The notes: a model not told the origin generated them from the letters alone. A stretch of DNA of 39,157 nucleotides from Prochlorococcus sp. AH-736-N03 (GCA_028140765.1 JAOIOX010000008.1:1-39157); one strand, 5' to 3'. Counted from the first letter of the stretch, positions 25,699 to 35,077 are shown. Numbers and translations are program-made.

Positions 25699-26931
25699 TT
25701 ATAAACTTCTTAATGCAACAATTGGATCTAATTTAGAAGCTCTTTTTGCAGGTAAAACGCCAAAGATTAAACCTATTGATCCTGAAATGATCATGGTGGA
25801 AAAAGTAGTTGTAATTCCTACCGATGCAGGAAGTGGTGTTATCAGAGATAAAAGAAAAACACCTGATAATCCCGTTGTTGTTCCAATTAATCCTCCAATT
25901 GTAGATAAAATCAATGCTTCAATTAAAAATTGAATTAATATATCTGACTGTTTAGCTCCTATTGCTTTTCTAAGTCCAATCTCTTCAGTTCTTTCGCTTA
26001 CAGAAACTAGCATAATATTCATGATTCCTATGCCTCCAACCACTAAAGATACTGCCCCAATACCAGCCAATAAAAACGTTAGTCCACTTGTTATGTTGGT
26101 TACTATATTCAGCGCATCTTCTTGTGATCTAACCGCAAAGTCATCATCTCTGATTATTTTATGTCTTTGCCTTAATAGGTTAGTAATCTGAAATTTAGCG
26201 GCACTAGTTGCATTTTTATTTATCGCTTCAACACTAATGAAGCTTAAACTTACTCCATATGTCGGGTCCTTCCCTGTAATCCTATTGACCATGGTGGTTA
26301 ATGGAATATAAGCATTTTTATCTTGATTACTTCCAAATACAGCACCTTTGGGTTTTAATATTCCGATAATTTCGTAAGTATGGTCTTTAATTCTGATTTT
26401 TTTTCCTAGTGATGAAGATTTATCCTTAAAAAATTCGTCTTTTAGATCAGGACCTATCACAACATAACTTCTTGCACTATTAACATCACTTTTTGATAAA
26501 AATCTACCCTTATCTACTTCAAAGCTTCTTACTTCAAGAAATTCAGGAGTAACTCCAGCTATTGATATATTTAAACTTTTAGAATTTGATTGCACTATTT
26601 CGTTTGCAGAGATTTGAGGAGCTACTTTTTTAACTGTTGGTACTTGGTTGCTTATTGCTATTGCATCTTCTAAAACTAGATTTTTAGGAAATGAAATACC
26701 TCTTCTTCTTGTGTCATTATTTCCGGGAACAATGAATAAAACATTGGCACCTAAATTACTTAATTGGTTCTTTGCTAATGTTTGAGCTCCTCGACCAAGT
26801 CCAACAAGTGTAATAACTGAGGCATTTCCTATTATTATTCCAAGCATTGTTAACGAACTTCTCAATTTGTTCGAAACTAAAGTTTTTGTTGCCATGCCTA
26901 AGGCTTCTTTTATTGAAATATTCCTAGACAT
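25699..26931 (-). CDS. MacB/FtsX-type ABC transporter permease
   Basis: The 410-residue protein has the MacB layout: an N-terminal membrane helix after SNKLRSSLTMLGIIIG, a large external domain (about residues 55-280, MacB_PCD), and three C-terminal helices of the FtsX domain with GGIGIMNIMLVSVSERTEEIGLRKAIGA (partly), ending DPIVALRSL. No ATPase or MacA-like adaptor is next to it, so the partners are encoded elsewhere. Related proteins handle lipoproteins, peptides or glycolipids. Its start overlaps the end of pyk by 8 nt on the same strand, so it is probably the second gene in a pyk transcript. Confidence 0.9.
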   Translation of the reverse strand: MSRNISIKEALGMATKTLVSNKLRSSLTMLGIIIGNASVITLVGLGRGAQTLAKNQLSNLGANVLFIVPGNNDTRRRGISFPKNLVLEDAIAISNQVPTVKKVAPQISANEIVQSNSKSLNISIAGVTPEFLEVRSFEVDKGRFLSKSDVNSARSYVVIGPDLKDEFFKDKSSSLGKKIRIKDHTYEIIGILKPKGAVFGSNQDKNAYIPLTTMVNRITGKDPTYGVSLSFISVEAINKNATSAAKFQITNLLRQRHKIIRDDDFAVRSQEDALNIVTNITSGLTFLLAGIGAVSLVVGGIGIMNIMLVSVSERTEEIGLRKAIGAKQSDILIQFLIEALILSTIGGLIGTTTGLSGVFLLSLITPLPASVGITTTFSTMIISGSIGLIFGVLPAKRASKLDPIVALRSL

Positions 26932-28714
26932 ATTTGTATTTATCTATTACATCATCATCTTCAATTTGTCCCATGTATATAACACCTTCATTAAGTTGTA
27001 GTGTAATAAGATCGCCATTGCATATTTGATGATTATCCATATTTTCTAAATTACAAATTGTAGAAATCTTTTTATTATTTTTGTTAAAAAAAGCATAAAC
27101 ATCATTTACATTTTGGTTGGTAACAATGCCGGCAATATTTTTACTCAGTGGAATATTTTTCATTAATTCCTTCGGAACAAATAAAATTTCTCCTGGGCAA
27201 ATTAAGGATATATCAAGATTATTTTTAATTATTCTTGCTTTACCTGTAACACCGATTTCCCCTATTGAAATTCCTCTTGATACAATCTTTCTTACTAAAC
27301 CGACTTTTATTAAATCTGTAGAGCCGCTAATTCCAGTTAATGTACCTGCGGTTTGAACTACTAAATCTCCTTGATTTAGGATCCCCATCTCTTGGGCAAT
27401 TTGCATAGCTAAACTAAAAGTTTTTGCTGTTCTTTCATCATTTTTAACTACTATTGGAGTAACTCCCCAAACAAGTTGCAATCTTCTCGCTACACTTCTT
27501 TCTGTAGTAGTTGCCAAGATAGGTGTTGGTGGCCTGAACTTACTTACATTTCGAGCGGTAGAACCTGATTTAGTTAAAGGGATTATAGCTCCTGCATCAA
27601 GTTGTCTAGCTATATTACTTACTGCTGCGCTAATAGCATTTGGGATCGTACTAGGTAAGTGACTTTCAATAGCCTTGAGTGGATAATCCCTTTCAATTCT
27701 TCTTGCTATGGTTGCCATCGTTTCAACTGCTTCTACAGGATAATCGCCAACTGCAGTTTCGTTTGAAAGCATTACAGCATCAGTACCATCCAGAATTGCA
27801 TTCGCAACATCACTAACTTCGGCCCTAGTTGGTCTTGGGTTAGAAGCCATAGAATCAAGCATTTGAGTCGCTGTAATTATTGGGATACCTAATGAATTAG
27901 CTTTTCTAATTAACTCCTTTTGTAAAAGAGGAACTTCTTCAGCAGGCATTTCTACTCCCAAATCACCTCTTGCAACCATAACCCCATCACATAAGGGTAA
28001 TACTGTATCAATCTGATCAATTGCTTCAAATTTTTCTATTTTTGCGACTACAGGAGTTGAATGTCCATTTTTGTTTATCAAATCTTTTATTTCATTTATA
28101 TCAGATGGATTTCTTACGAAACTTAGTGCTACCCAATCAACTCCTTCAGATAAACCAAATTTTAGATCCTCTCTATCTTTCTCTGTTAATGCTTTTACTG
28201 ATAATTGAACATCTGGGAAATTAACACCTTTATTGTTTGAAAGAACCCCTCCCACAGTTACCATACAATCCAAATTATTAGCTTTTGTATCAACTTTTTC
28301 TACAATCATTTCTATTTTCCCATCATCTAAAAGTATTCTTTTCCCCTCGCAAACTTCTTGAGAAAGTTTGTCGTAGGTCACATTTGCGATTGTATTTGTA
28401 CATTCGACTTCATTTGATGTCAGTGTAAATTTATCCCCTTTTTTAACTTTTACTGGCCCATCTTTAAAGCGCCCTAATCGTATTTTAGGTCCTTGAAGAT
28501 CTTGCAATATTCCAATATCTATATCTAACTTTTTTGATACTTCCCTTATGGTTTTTATTCTCTCAGCATGATCCTTATGATCTCCATGTGAGAAATTTAA
28601 TCTGAATGTGGTTACTCCAGCCTTAATTAAATTTGTAATTATCTCTTCAGATTGAGTTGCAGGGCCAATAGTTGCTACTATTTTTGTTCTTCTTTTTAAA
28701 TCAATATTCGACAT
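26924..28714 (-). CDS. pyk: Pyruvate kinase with C-terminal extension
   Basis: Pyruvate kinase makes pyruvate and ATP from PEP and ADP. The 596-residue protein starts RRTKIVATIGPAT and has TFRLNFSHG, the catalytic-lysine segment VVAKIEKFEAI, the metal site MVARGDLGVEMP, TQMLDSMASNPRPTRAEVSDVANA (partly), and the allosteric C-domain with TKSGSTARNVSKFRP. The last roughly 120 residues (from SIGEIGVTGKARIIKN) match the PEP-utiliser-type extension of cyanobacterial and Bacillus enzymes, but the TSHAA-type histidine motif is not seen. It is divergent from the MazG-like gene by 61 bases. Confidence 0.96.
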   Translation of the reverse strand: MSNIDLKRRTKIVATIGPATQSEEIITNLIKAGVTTFRLNFSHGDHKDHAERIKTIREVSKKLDIDIGILQDLQGPKIRLGRFKDGPVKVKKGDKFTLTSNEVECTNTIANVTYDKLSQEVCEGKRILLDDGKIEMIVEKVDTKANNLDCMVTVGGVLSNNKGVNFPDVQLSVKALTEKDREDLKFGLSEGVDWVALSFVRNPSDINEIKDLINKNGHSTPVVAKIEKFEAIDQIDTVLPLCDGVMVARGDLGVEMPAEEVPLLQKELIRKANSLGIPIITATQMLDSMASNPRPTRAEVSDVANAILDGTDAVMLSNETAVGDYPVEAVETMATIARRIERDYPLKAIESHLPSTIPNAISAAVSNIARQLDAGAIIPLTKSGSTARNVSKFRPPTPILATTTERSVARRLQLVWGVTPIVVKNDERTAKTFSLAMQIAQEMGILNQGDLVVQTAGTLTGISGSTDLIKVGLVRKIVSRGISIGEIGVTGKARIIKNNLDISLICPGEILFVPKELMKNIPLSKNIAGIVTNQNVNDVYAFFNKNNKKISTICNLENMDNHQICNGDLITLQLNEGVIYMGQIEDDDVIDKYKYV

Positions 28715-28775
28715 ATATAGATAATATTGCTAGATATAAATAAATTTACCATACCCAAAGTTAGTTATTTAAGTC

Positions 28776-29105
28776 ATGGATTTTAAAACTTATCAGAAAA
28801 AAGCAAGAGAAACAGCACAATATCCAGATTTAGGTTCAAATAATATTTATCCAACTCTCGGTTTAGTGGGAGAGGCTGGTGAAGTGGCAGAAAAAGTGAA
28901 AAAGGTCATAAGAGATAAAAATGGAATATTTGATAACGAATCAAAATTAGGTATTAAAAAAGAGTTAGGAGATGTTTTGTGGTATGTATCAAATCTTTGT
29001 ACAGAATTAAATTTCAATTTAGAGGATGTTGCATTACAAAACCTTGAAAAATTAAAATTAAGAGCTGCTAAAGGCAAGATAAGAGGTTCCGGAGATAATA
29101 GATAA
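28776..29105 (+). CDS. MazG-like nucleotide pyrophosphohydrolase
   Basis: The 109-residue all-alpha NTP pyrophosphatase is of the MazG-like/dUTPase superfamily type. The metal-binding ExxE...ExxD pattern is visible as GEAGEVAEKVKK (E33, E36, E39) and KKELGDVLWYVSNL (E63, D66). These enzymes cleave (d)NTPs to monophosphates and may clean up non-canonical nucleotides. This is one domain, not the two-domain E. coli MazG. Its stop is 2 nt from the stop of the convergent yggT gene. Confidence 0.88.
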   Translation: MDFKTYQKKARETAQYPDLGSNNIYPTLGLVGEAGEVAEKVKKVIRDKNGIFDNESKLGIKKELGDVLWYVSNLCTELNFNLEDVALQNLEKLKLRAAKGKIRGSGDNR

Positions 29106-29107
29106 AT

Positions 29108-29386
29108 TCAGCTATAACCTAGGCTTGCATACTGGAGATTTGTAATTAAATTTTGAATAACATTTAAAAGTAAAAAAGCTAACAAAGATGAAATATCAAA
29201 TCCACCTATTGGAGGGATAATACCTCTAAAAATGTTTAAATAAGGATCTGTGATAGAAGTTAATGCAGATAAAACACCGTTACTCCAATCAATACCTGGA
29301 AACCATGTAAGTAAAATTCTTATTATCAATATGAAAGAATAAATTGATAAAGTTTGACCCAGAACTGCAAAAATCTCAGTTAACAT
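29108..29386 (-). CDS. YggT-family (YlmG/CCB3-like) membrane protein
   Basis: The 92-residue protein has two membrane helices around the family motif LTWFPGIDWSNGVLSALTSITDPYLNIFRGIIPPIGGFDISSLLAFLLL (partly). YggT proteins in cyanobacteria and chloroplasts (YlmG, CCB3) have been tied to nucleoid or cell-division distribution and to cytochrome b6 maturation. It lies between the MazG-like gene on the other strand and scpB upstream (39 nt gap). Confidence 0.9.
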   Translation of the reverse strand: MLTEIFAVLGQTLSIYSFILIIRILLTWFPGIDWSNGVLSALTSITDPYLNIFRGIIPPIGGFDISSLLAFLLLNVIQNLITNLQYASLGYS

Positions 29387-29425
29387 TATATTGTCTTAAT
29401 TTTAATACATACTAACATTTACTTA

Positions 29426-29977
29426 TTATTGCTGCTTACTGTTACCCCCTCCTATATTTGAGAGATATTCATTACTTACAGCAAAAGTTTGAAAAAACTT
29501 TTCTGATAATGATAGCCAATATGATCTACCATCTTTTTGCTTCCGTTTGATGATGAATTTCTTTTCTAATAATTCTTTTATATGATCATAAGCACCTGAA
29601 CCTCGGAGAAGTATAAGATCCGATTGCAGGATCTTTTTTTTGATCGCAATAGTTGCCAATGTCCTTAATTCGGATGTTTTCAAATCAGAAGGAAGTAAAT
29701 CATCAACGAATTCATTAAGACTAGATTTTAGTTCGAGAGAAAAACTGTTATTAACTGCATTTAATTCGATAGCTGAGTTCGGATTAGAGTATTTATTTTT
29801 TAAATCTTTAATTGCATCATTTATTGAGTTTATATCAGAATTAGTAATTTCTGAAAGATCCTTTTTTGTTATCGGTCTGCCTTTCAAATATAGAACAGCT
29901 TCAACTTTAGTAACTAGATCTATATCAGATATTGGCGTGGTGTTTAGATCAGATTGATTGATTTTAATTACCGAAAT
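29426..29977 (-). CDS. scpB: Segregation and condensation protein B
   Basis: ScpB is the winged-helix kleisin-binding partner of ScpA in the SMC condensin complex. The conserved core runs KVEAVLYLKGRPITKKDLSEI, then SELRTLATIAIKK and LILLRGSGAYDHIKELLEKKFI. The first canonical start in frame is TTG 29887, which codes for the Leu of the conserved YLKGRP and would remove the first helix. The frame stays open 35 codons further upstream, encoding DIDLVTKVEAVLY, but has no ATG, GTG or TTG. I therefore extend to the ATT at 29977 as the likeliest start; ATT at 29968 is the alternative. The stop is certain. Confidence 0.82.
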   Translation of the reverse strand: MSVIKINQSDLNTTPISDIDLVTKVEAVLYLKGRPITKKDLSEITNSDINSINDAIKDLKNKYSNPNSAIELNAVNNSFSLELKSSLNEFVDDLLPSDLKTSELRTLATIAIKKKILQSDLILLRGSGAYDHIKELLEKKFIIKRKQKDGRSYWLSLSEKFFQTFAVSNEYLSNIGGGNSKQQ

Positions 29978-29998
29978 CTTTCCTAATCTACCTTAAAT

Positions 29999-31540
29999 TT
30001 AATCTGATGCACCAAGGAATAATTTATATGTATCGTTTTGAGTTTCATCCCAGAATTTATAGCCTAGAATTCTTACAAATTTATTCCACTCTGAAATCTC
30101 ATTTTTATCGATCAAAACTCCAATAACAATTTTCCCTACATCAGCTCCATAATTCCTGTAGTGAAATACACTTATAGACCAATTTGATTTCATATTGTTT
30201 AGGAAATTTATTAATGCGCCAGGCTTTTCAGGAAACTCAAATCTGTATAAAAGTTCAATAAAGTTTCTATATTCCATCTCTTTAAAGTTCTTTGGTAATC
30301 TTCCACCTACCATATGTCTGAGATGATTTTTAGATAATTCATCATCACTTATGTCAATAAATGAGTACTCAGAATTTCTAAATACATTTAAAAGATTTTT
30401 TTTATCATTTAAACCATAGACTTGAACCCCTACAAAGATCTGTGCATTCTTAGAATTCGACATCCTATAGCTAAATTCAGTTAAATTTCTATTATCAAGT
30501 AACTTGCAAAAATCAATCAGACTACCAGCACGTTCAGGAATTTCAATAGCCATCATTACTTCTTTACACTCTCCTAGTTCTGCTCTTTCTGCTACAAATC
30601 TAAGCCTCTCAAAATTCATATTTGCACCACATGCAATCGCAACCATTTTTCTATTTAAATGATTTGAATTTAAGATATCTTTTTTCATTCCTGCTATTGA
30701 TAAGGCACCTGCGGGCTCTAGTATTGATCTAGTATCCTCAAAAACATCTTTTATAGCGGCACAGATTTCATCGGTGTTAACCCTAATCATCTTATCTATA
30801 TATTTTCTGCCAATATCAAAAGTATTTTTACCAATTTTTTTAACCGCGACTCCATCTGCAAATTGACCTACAGAAGATAGTTCCACAATTTTTTCTTCTT
30901 CCAAAGATTTCGACATAGCGTCTGCATCTTCTGGTTCTACGCCAATTATTTTTACATCAGGCCATATCTTTTTAACGTATAAGGATATACCTGATATCAA
31001 TCCCCCACCACCTACAGCAATATAAATTGCATAAGGTTTTTCCTTAAGTTGCTGTTCAAGTTCAATAGCTATAGTTCCTTGTCCTGCTATTACTTCTGGA
31101 TCATCAAAGGGATGAATAAAGCATAAATTTCTTTCTTGGCTAATCCTTATTGCCTCTTTGTAAGATTCATCATAGTTATCGCCATATAATATAACTTTTG
31201 CTTTTAAATTTTTTACTGCATTAACTTTTACTAGAGGTGTGGTAATGGGCATTAATATGGTTGCTTGGCAATTTAACTTAAGGGCACTAAGTGCAACCCC
31301 TTGAGCATGATTACCAGCACTAGAAGTAATTACTCCCTGAGCAAGCTGCGAATTAGTGAGCTTACTCATTTTGTTATAGGCACCTCTTATTTTGAATGAA
31401 AATACATCTTGAAGATCTTCTCTTTTTAGAAAAACTTCATTATTAAGTGAATTACTTAAATTATGAGCTCTCTCTAGTGGTGTTTTTTTTGCAACTTCAT
31501 AGACTTCAGCTTGAAGTATTTTTTCAAAATAATCATTCAT
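29999..31540 (-). CDS. ilvA: Biosynthetic threonine deaminase
   Basis: IlvA turns threonine into 2-oxobutanoate, the first step of isoleucine synthesis. The 513-residue protein has the PLP domain with the Schiff-base lysine in VFSFKIRGAYNKM (K50), SSAGNHAQGVA, the phosphate-binding loop VGGGGLISG, and EPAGALSIAG. The C-terminal regulatory region holds two ACT-like domains (IPERAGSLIDFCKLL and FPEKPGALINFLNN), the arrangement of the isoleucine-inhibited enzyme. It is divergent from dxs with a 116-base gap. Confidence 0.95.
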   Translation of the reverse strand: MNDYFEKILQAEVYEVAKKTPLERAHNLSNSLNNEVFLKREDLQDVFSFKIRGAYNKMSKLTNSQLAQGVITSSAGNHAQGVALSALKLNCQATILMPITTPLVKVNAVKNLKAKVILYGDNYDESYKEAIRISQERNLCFIHPFDDPEVIAGQGTIAIELEQQLKEKPYAIYIAVGGGGLISGISLYVKKIWPDVKIIGVEPEDADAMSKSLEEEKIVELSSVGQFADGVAVKKIGKNTFDIGRKYIDKMIRVNTDEICAAIKDVFEDTRSILEPAGALSIAGMKKDILNSNHLNRKMVAIACGANMNFERLRFVAERAELGECKEVMMAIEIPERAGSLIDFCKLLDNRNLTEFSYRMSNSKNAQIFVGVQVYGLNDKKNLLNVFRNSEYSFIDISDDELSKNHLRHMVGGRLPKNFKEMEYRNFIELLYRFEFPEKPGALINFLNNMKSNWSISVFHYRNYGADVGKIVIGVLIDKNEISEWNKFVRILGYKFWDETQNDTYKLFLGASD

Positions 31541-31611
31541 ATATATATTTTTAGCATTAATTATTAATCTAATAAAACATTACATGATCTATTTCAAAAA
31601 AAATACTCATT

Positions 31612-31641
31612 TTGCACCTTGGCGTTTTAGATTATATAGAT
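31612..31641 (+). promoter_or_regulatory. Candidate sigma-70-type promoter of dxs
   Basis: TTGCAC (31612-31617) and TATAGA (31635-31640) are separated by exactly 17 bases, each matching four of six consensus bases. The predicted start would leave a leader of about 10 bases before the dxs ATG at 31657. The genome is AT-rich, so chance matches are common. Confidence 0.35.
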
Positions 31642-31656
31642 ACCAATTTTTGTTAA

Positions 31657-33546
31657 ATGCTTTTAAGTGAGTTAAGTCATCCAAATCAACTTCATGGCTT
31701 AACAGTTTCACAATTAGAGGAAATTGCTTGTCAAATTAGAGAAAGACATCTTCAGGTAGTATCCACTAGTGGAGGACATCTTGGTCCTGGATTAGGTGTA
31801 GTTGAGTTGACATTGGCTTTATATCAAACTCTTGATCTTGATGTTGATAAAGTTGTTTGGGATGTAGGACATCAAGGCTACCCTCATAAATTAATTACAG
31901 GACGTTTCAGTCAATTTGATTCTCTAAGGCAACAGAATGGAGTCGCTGGATATCTAAAAAGAAGTGAAAGTAAATTTGATCATTTTGGTGCTGGACATGC
32001 AAGTACCTCTATTTCTGCTGCTTTAGGGATGGCTATAGCTAGAGATAGAAAAGGTGAGAATTATAAATGTGTTGCTGTTATTGGAGATGGAGCACTAACT
32101 GGAGGAATGGCATTAGAAGCTATAAATCATGCAGGTCACTTACCAAATACCCCTTTAGTTGTAGTATTGAATGATAATGACATGTCTATTTCACCTCCGG
32201 TTGGAGCTCTTTCATCTTACTTAAATAAGGTAAGAGTAAGTCCACCATTACAATTTTTATCAGATAGTGTTCAAGAAAGTGTAAAAAATATTCCCTTAAT
32301 TGGTAAGGATATCCCAGAAGAACTCAAAAATATTAAAGGAAGCGTTAGACGATTATCTGTACCTAAGGTTGGAGCTGTATTTGAAGAACTTGGATTTACA
32401 TATATGGGTCCAATTGATGGTCATGATATTAGCAACTTAGTTAAGACCTTTAATGCTGCCCATAAACTTAAAAGACCTGTACTTGTTCATGTTGTTACAA
32501 CAAAAGGGAAGGGTTACCCATATGCAGAAGCTGATCAGGTTGGATATCATGCACAGTCTGCATTTGATCTTACAACCGGGAAATCTCTTCCATCAAAGAA
32601 ACCTAAACCTATTAGTTACAGTAAAATATTTGGTCAAACCTTATTAAAAATATGTGAGCAAGATAGCAAAGTCGTTGGTATTACAGCTGCAATGGCTACA
32701 GGTACTGGTTTAGATATATTGCAAAAAAATATCCCTGATCAATATATCGATGTAGGAATAGCGGAACAACATGCAGTTACTCTCGCGGCAGGAATGTCTT
32801 GCGATGGTCTTAAACCTGTTGTAGCTATTTATAGTACTTTTCTTCAACGTGCTTTCGACCAATTAATTCATGATGTAGGGATACAAAATTTACCTGTATC
32901 ATTCGTACTTGATAGAGCTGGGATAGTTGGAGCTGACGGTCCTACTCACCAAGGTCAGTACGATATCAGTTATATGAGATCTATACCTAATTTTGTATTG
33001 ATGGCTCCAAAGGATGAGTCTGAATTACAGAGAATGTTAATAACTTCAATAAACCATAATGGTCCTACAGCTCTAAGAATACCCAGAGGCTCTGGATTAG
33101 GAGTGGCTGTAATGGATGAGGGTTGGGAACCTTTGAATATAGGCGAAGCTGAAATACTTGAAGAAGGAGAAGATATTTTAATTATTGCTTATGGTTCAAT
33201 GGTCGCATCAGCTATCGAAACAGCAAAGATCCTAAAAAATATGAACATAAATGCAAGCATTGTTAATGCAAGATTTGTTAAACCTCTCGATAAAAATCTT
33301 ATTATGCCTTTAGCAAGTAGGATTCAAAAAGTAGTAACCATGGAAGAAGGAACCTTAATAGGTGGATTTGGTTCCGCAATAGTTGAATTATTTAACGATA
33401 ATGAAATAAACATTCCTGTATACAGAATAGGTATACCTGATGTTTTAGTTGATCATGCTTCACCTGATCAGAGTAAAGAAAAACTAGGACTTATGCCTGA
33501 TCAGATGGCAGATAAAATTGTTGAGAAATTTAAGTTAGTTAATTAA
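31657..33546 (+). CDS. dxs: 1-deoxy-D-xylulose-5-phosphate synthase
   Basis: DXS joins pyruvate and glyceraldehyde 3-phosphate with thiamine diphosphate as cofactor, the first and flux-controlling step of the MEP pathway. The 629-residue protein has [35 protein letters not shown], the ThDP motif [18 protein letters not shown] (near residue 143), [15 protein letters not shown], then the pyrimidine domain with [16 protein letters not shown] and [17 protein letters not shown]. The C-terminal domain contains [13 protein letters not shown]. Length and motifs are normal. It is followed closely by the convergent psaK. Confidence 0.97.
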   Translation: MLLSELSHPNQLHGLTVSQLEEIACQIRERHLQVVSTSGGHLGPGLGVVELTLALYQTLDLDVDKVVWDVGHQGYPHKLITGRFSQFDSLRQQNGVAGYLKRSESKFDHFGAGHASTSISAALGMAIARDRKGENYKCVAVIGDGALTGGMALEAINHAGHLPNTPLVVVLNDNDMSISPPVGALSSYLNKVRVSPPLQFLSDSVQESVKNIPLIGKDIPEELKNIKGSVRRLSVPKVGAVFEELGFTYMGPIDGHDISNLVKTFNAAHKLKRPVLVHVVTTKGKGYPYAEADQVGYHAQSAFDLTTGKSLPSKKPKPISYSKIFGQTLLKICEQDSKVVGITAAMATGTGLDILQKNIPDQYIDVGIAEQHAVTLAAGMSCDGLKPVVAIYSTFLQRAFDQLIHDVGIQNLPVSFVLDRAGIVGADGPTHQGQYDISYMRSIPNFVLMAPKDESELQRMLITSINHNGPTALRIPRGSGLGVAVMDEGWEPLNIGEAEILEEGEDILIIAYGSMVASAIETAKILKNMNINASIVNARFVKPLDKNLIMPLASRIQKVVTMEEGTLIGGFGSAIVELFNDNEINIPVYRIGIPDVLVDHASPDQSKEKLGLMPDQMADKIVEKFKLVN

Positions 33547-33576
33547 AAATTTAATAGAAATTTAATAAATAAATAT

Positions 33577-33837
33577 TTATAAAACACCTCGTGAGGCTAA
33601 TCCTAAAATTGCTCCAATTCCGAAAATATGACCTAGGCAGTTAGCACCTACAACTGATGCGTGACTTAAACCACCATAGAATTTTGAATTGGGTATTTCA
33701 AAACCTTCATTAGGTTTTCTTATTGTTGCTCTAGCAATTGCATAAGCAAAAACATTACATGCAATCATTACGACGGCACACTTTGGAGACCAAGAAAAAG
33801 TTGCTGGATCTGCAGCTGCAAATAATGTAGTAAACAT
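33577..33837 (-). CDS. psaK: Photosystem I reaction center subunit PsaK
   Basis: PsaK is a peripheral two-helix subunit at the edge of PSI that binds chlorophyll and takes part in antenna contacts. The 86-residue protein has a short N-terminal presequence-like stretch (MFTTLFAAADPATFSWSP), helix 1 (CAVVMIACNVFAYAIAR), the loop with FEIPNSKFYGGLSHASVVGANCLGH (partly) and helix 2 (GIGAILGLASRGVL). It is convergent with dxs (30-base gap). The 66 bases upstream contain a 7-base inverted repeat (CTTTTAC/GTAAAAG) of unclear meaning. Confidence 0.95.
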   Translation of the reverse strand: MFTTLFAAADPATFSWSPKCAVVMIACNVFAYAIARATIRKPNEGFEIPNSKFYGGLSHASVVGANCLGHIFGIGAILGLASRGVL

Positions 33838-33903
33838 AAAAAATCGTTATTTTCATATATTCTCTAACACTTTTACCTAAAAAACACAAAATTGTAAAAG
33901 GTC

Positions 33904-34239
33904 TTAAGAGTTGTTTACTTCTAAGCTATTTAACAACTTTATAAATCCAAACAAAATAACAAAATCACTTAGAGTTAGGAATGATTCTGCAAAGCCATGC
34001 AAAAAGTCAACCTCAACTAGGGTTTTATCATAGTAATTTTGGGTGAAGATAGATACCAATATAGTTATGAATACGAATAAAACAGTTAACGAAAATCCTG
34101 TTTTTACAAAAATATTCATAAATTTGATTTTATATAAGTAAAACAAAAATATTGCATATGGAATTATTGATATTGCGAATAATAATGTGTTATCAATTGA
34201 ACCTAATTTTTCTATAAATTTAAAAAATAAATCATTCAT
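33904..34239 (-). CDS. DUF3593-family membrane protein
   Basis: The 111-residue protein has about three hydrophobic helices (near residues 15-33, 43-63 and 88-104). I recognise it, with its upstream neighbour, as the DUF3593-DUF2499 pair found in cyanobacteria and plastid-bearing plants. The function is unknown. Its start overlaps the DUF2499 stop by 8 nt, so the two are translationally coupled and may form a complex in the thylakoid or plasma membrane. Confidence 0.75.
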   Translation of the reverse strand: MNDLFFKFIEKLGSIDNTLLFAISIIPYAIFLFYLYKIKFMNIFVKTGFSLTVLFVFITILVSIFTQNYYDKTLVEVDFLHGFAESFLTLSDFVILFGFIKLLNSLEVNNS

Positions 34240-34534
34240 AAGTCTCTTTTCCTTTAAAAATTATTATCGCAGCTAAGGCTAATGTTGAATTTCCTATAAG
34301 TGTAAATATTCCTTGAAGTGATACTAGACCGTAAAGATTTTCTTGGTTGTCATAGATATGCCAGGCGATCGCACACATAGCACCTATTAAGTTTGGGACC
34401 ATAGCGAGGCTTAACCAAAAAAATAAATTATATTTTTTATATGTAGAAATTTTGTTTATGACTAATATGGCAAAAATCCATTCTATTACTGATGAGATAT
34501 GTATTAACCAAGTTCCAAATGATAATTCGTGCAA
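34232..34534 (-). CDS. DUF2499-family membrane protein
   Basis: The 100-residue protein starts MHELSFGTWLIHISSVIEW, continues with MVPNLIGAMCAIAWHIYDN and LQGIFTLIGNSTLALAA, all features I associate with DUF2499, conserved from cyanobacteria to chloroplasts. It has three membrane helices. The conserved His and Trp residues near helix ends (WLIHISS, AWHIYDN) could bind a cofactor, but this is speculation. It lies 4 nt after the peroxiredoxin gene stop on the same strand. Confidence 0.82.
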   Translation of the reverse strand: MHELSFGTWLIHISSVIEWIFAILVINKISTYKKYNLFFWLSLAMVPNLIGAMCAIAWHIYDNQENLYGLVSLQGIFTLIGNSTLALAAIIIFKGKETYE

Positions 34535-34538
34535 AATT

Positions 34539-35075
34539 TTATATTTTTTTCTTTAAAACATTAAGAACTTCTTTAGCATGATTTAAAGGTAAAACACTTA
34601 TCCATCTATATGAAATTTCCCCTTCTGGAGAAATCAAAAAAGTATTTCTATCTGAAAATGGAGGAATCCAGGAACCATATTTATCGCTTATTACTCCTTC
34701 AGGATCAGATAATAAAGTATAGTTTATAGATTTTGCGCTGCAGAAACCTTCATGTGAATCTTGATTATCAGCACTAATCCCAACAATTTCGGCATTATAT
34801 TTTGAAAAATCCTTTTTTAATTCAGAAAAACCTTTAGCTTCAAGAGTGCAACCTGCTGTAAAGTCCTTTGGATAAAAATACATAACAAGCCACTTACCTT
34901 GAAAATCATTTAATTCCCATATTTTTTTTGATTTTATGTTTTTATTAAAACCTTCTAATTGAAAATTTGGAGCGATATCTCCAACTTCTGGAGCAAAATC
35001 GAAAGCTTTTGCTGAATTACAATTAATTAGAAATATAAATAATATTAATATACTTACAACTAAATTTCTCATCAA
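34539..35075 (-). CDS. bcp: Secreted PrxQ/BCP-type peroxiredoxin
   Basis: This thiol peroxidase reduces H2O2 and alkyl hydroperoxides. The 178-residue protein begins with a signal peptide (LVVSILILFIFLINCNSAKA), so the enzyme probably works in the thylakoid lumen or periplasm. The peroxidatic cysteine is C76 in DFTAGCTLEAKGF. The E. coli-type resolving cysteine five residues on is a lysine; instead C112 (HEGFCSAKS) lies 36 residues away, the spacing of the PrxQ subtype with the resolving Cys in helix 3. It lies 2 nt after the rpmB stop. Confidence 0.92.
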   Translation of the reverse strand: MMRNLVVSILILFIFLINCNSAKAFDFAPEVGDIAPNFQLEGFNKNIKSKKIWELNDFQGKWLVMYFYPKDFTAGCTLEAKGFSELKKDFSKYNAEIVGISADNQDSHEGFCSAKSINYTLLSDPEGVISDKYGSWIPPFSDRNTFLISPEGEISYRWISVLPLNHAKEVLNVLKKKI

Positions 35076-35077
35076 AT

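Noticed and set aside
33868-33900. CTTTTAC/GTAAAAG inverted repeat upstream of psaK
   Set aside because: Short, AT-rich, no U-tract; not convincing as terminator or operator.
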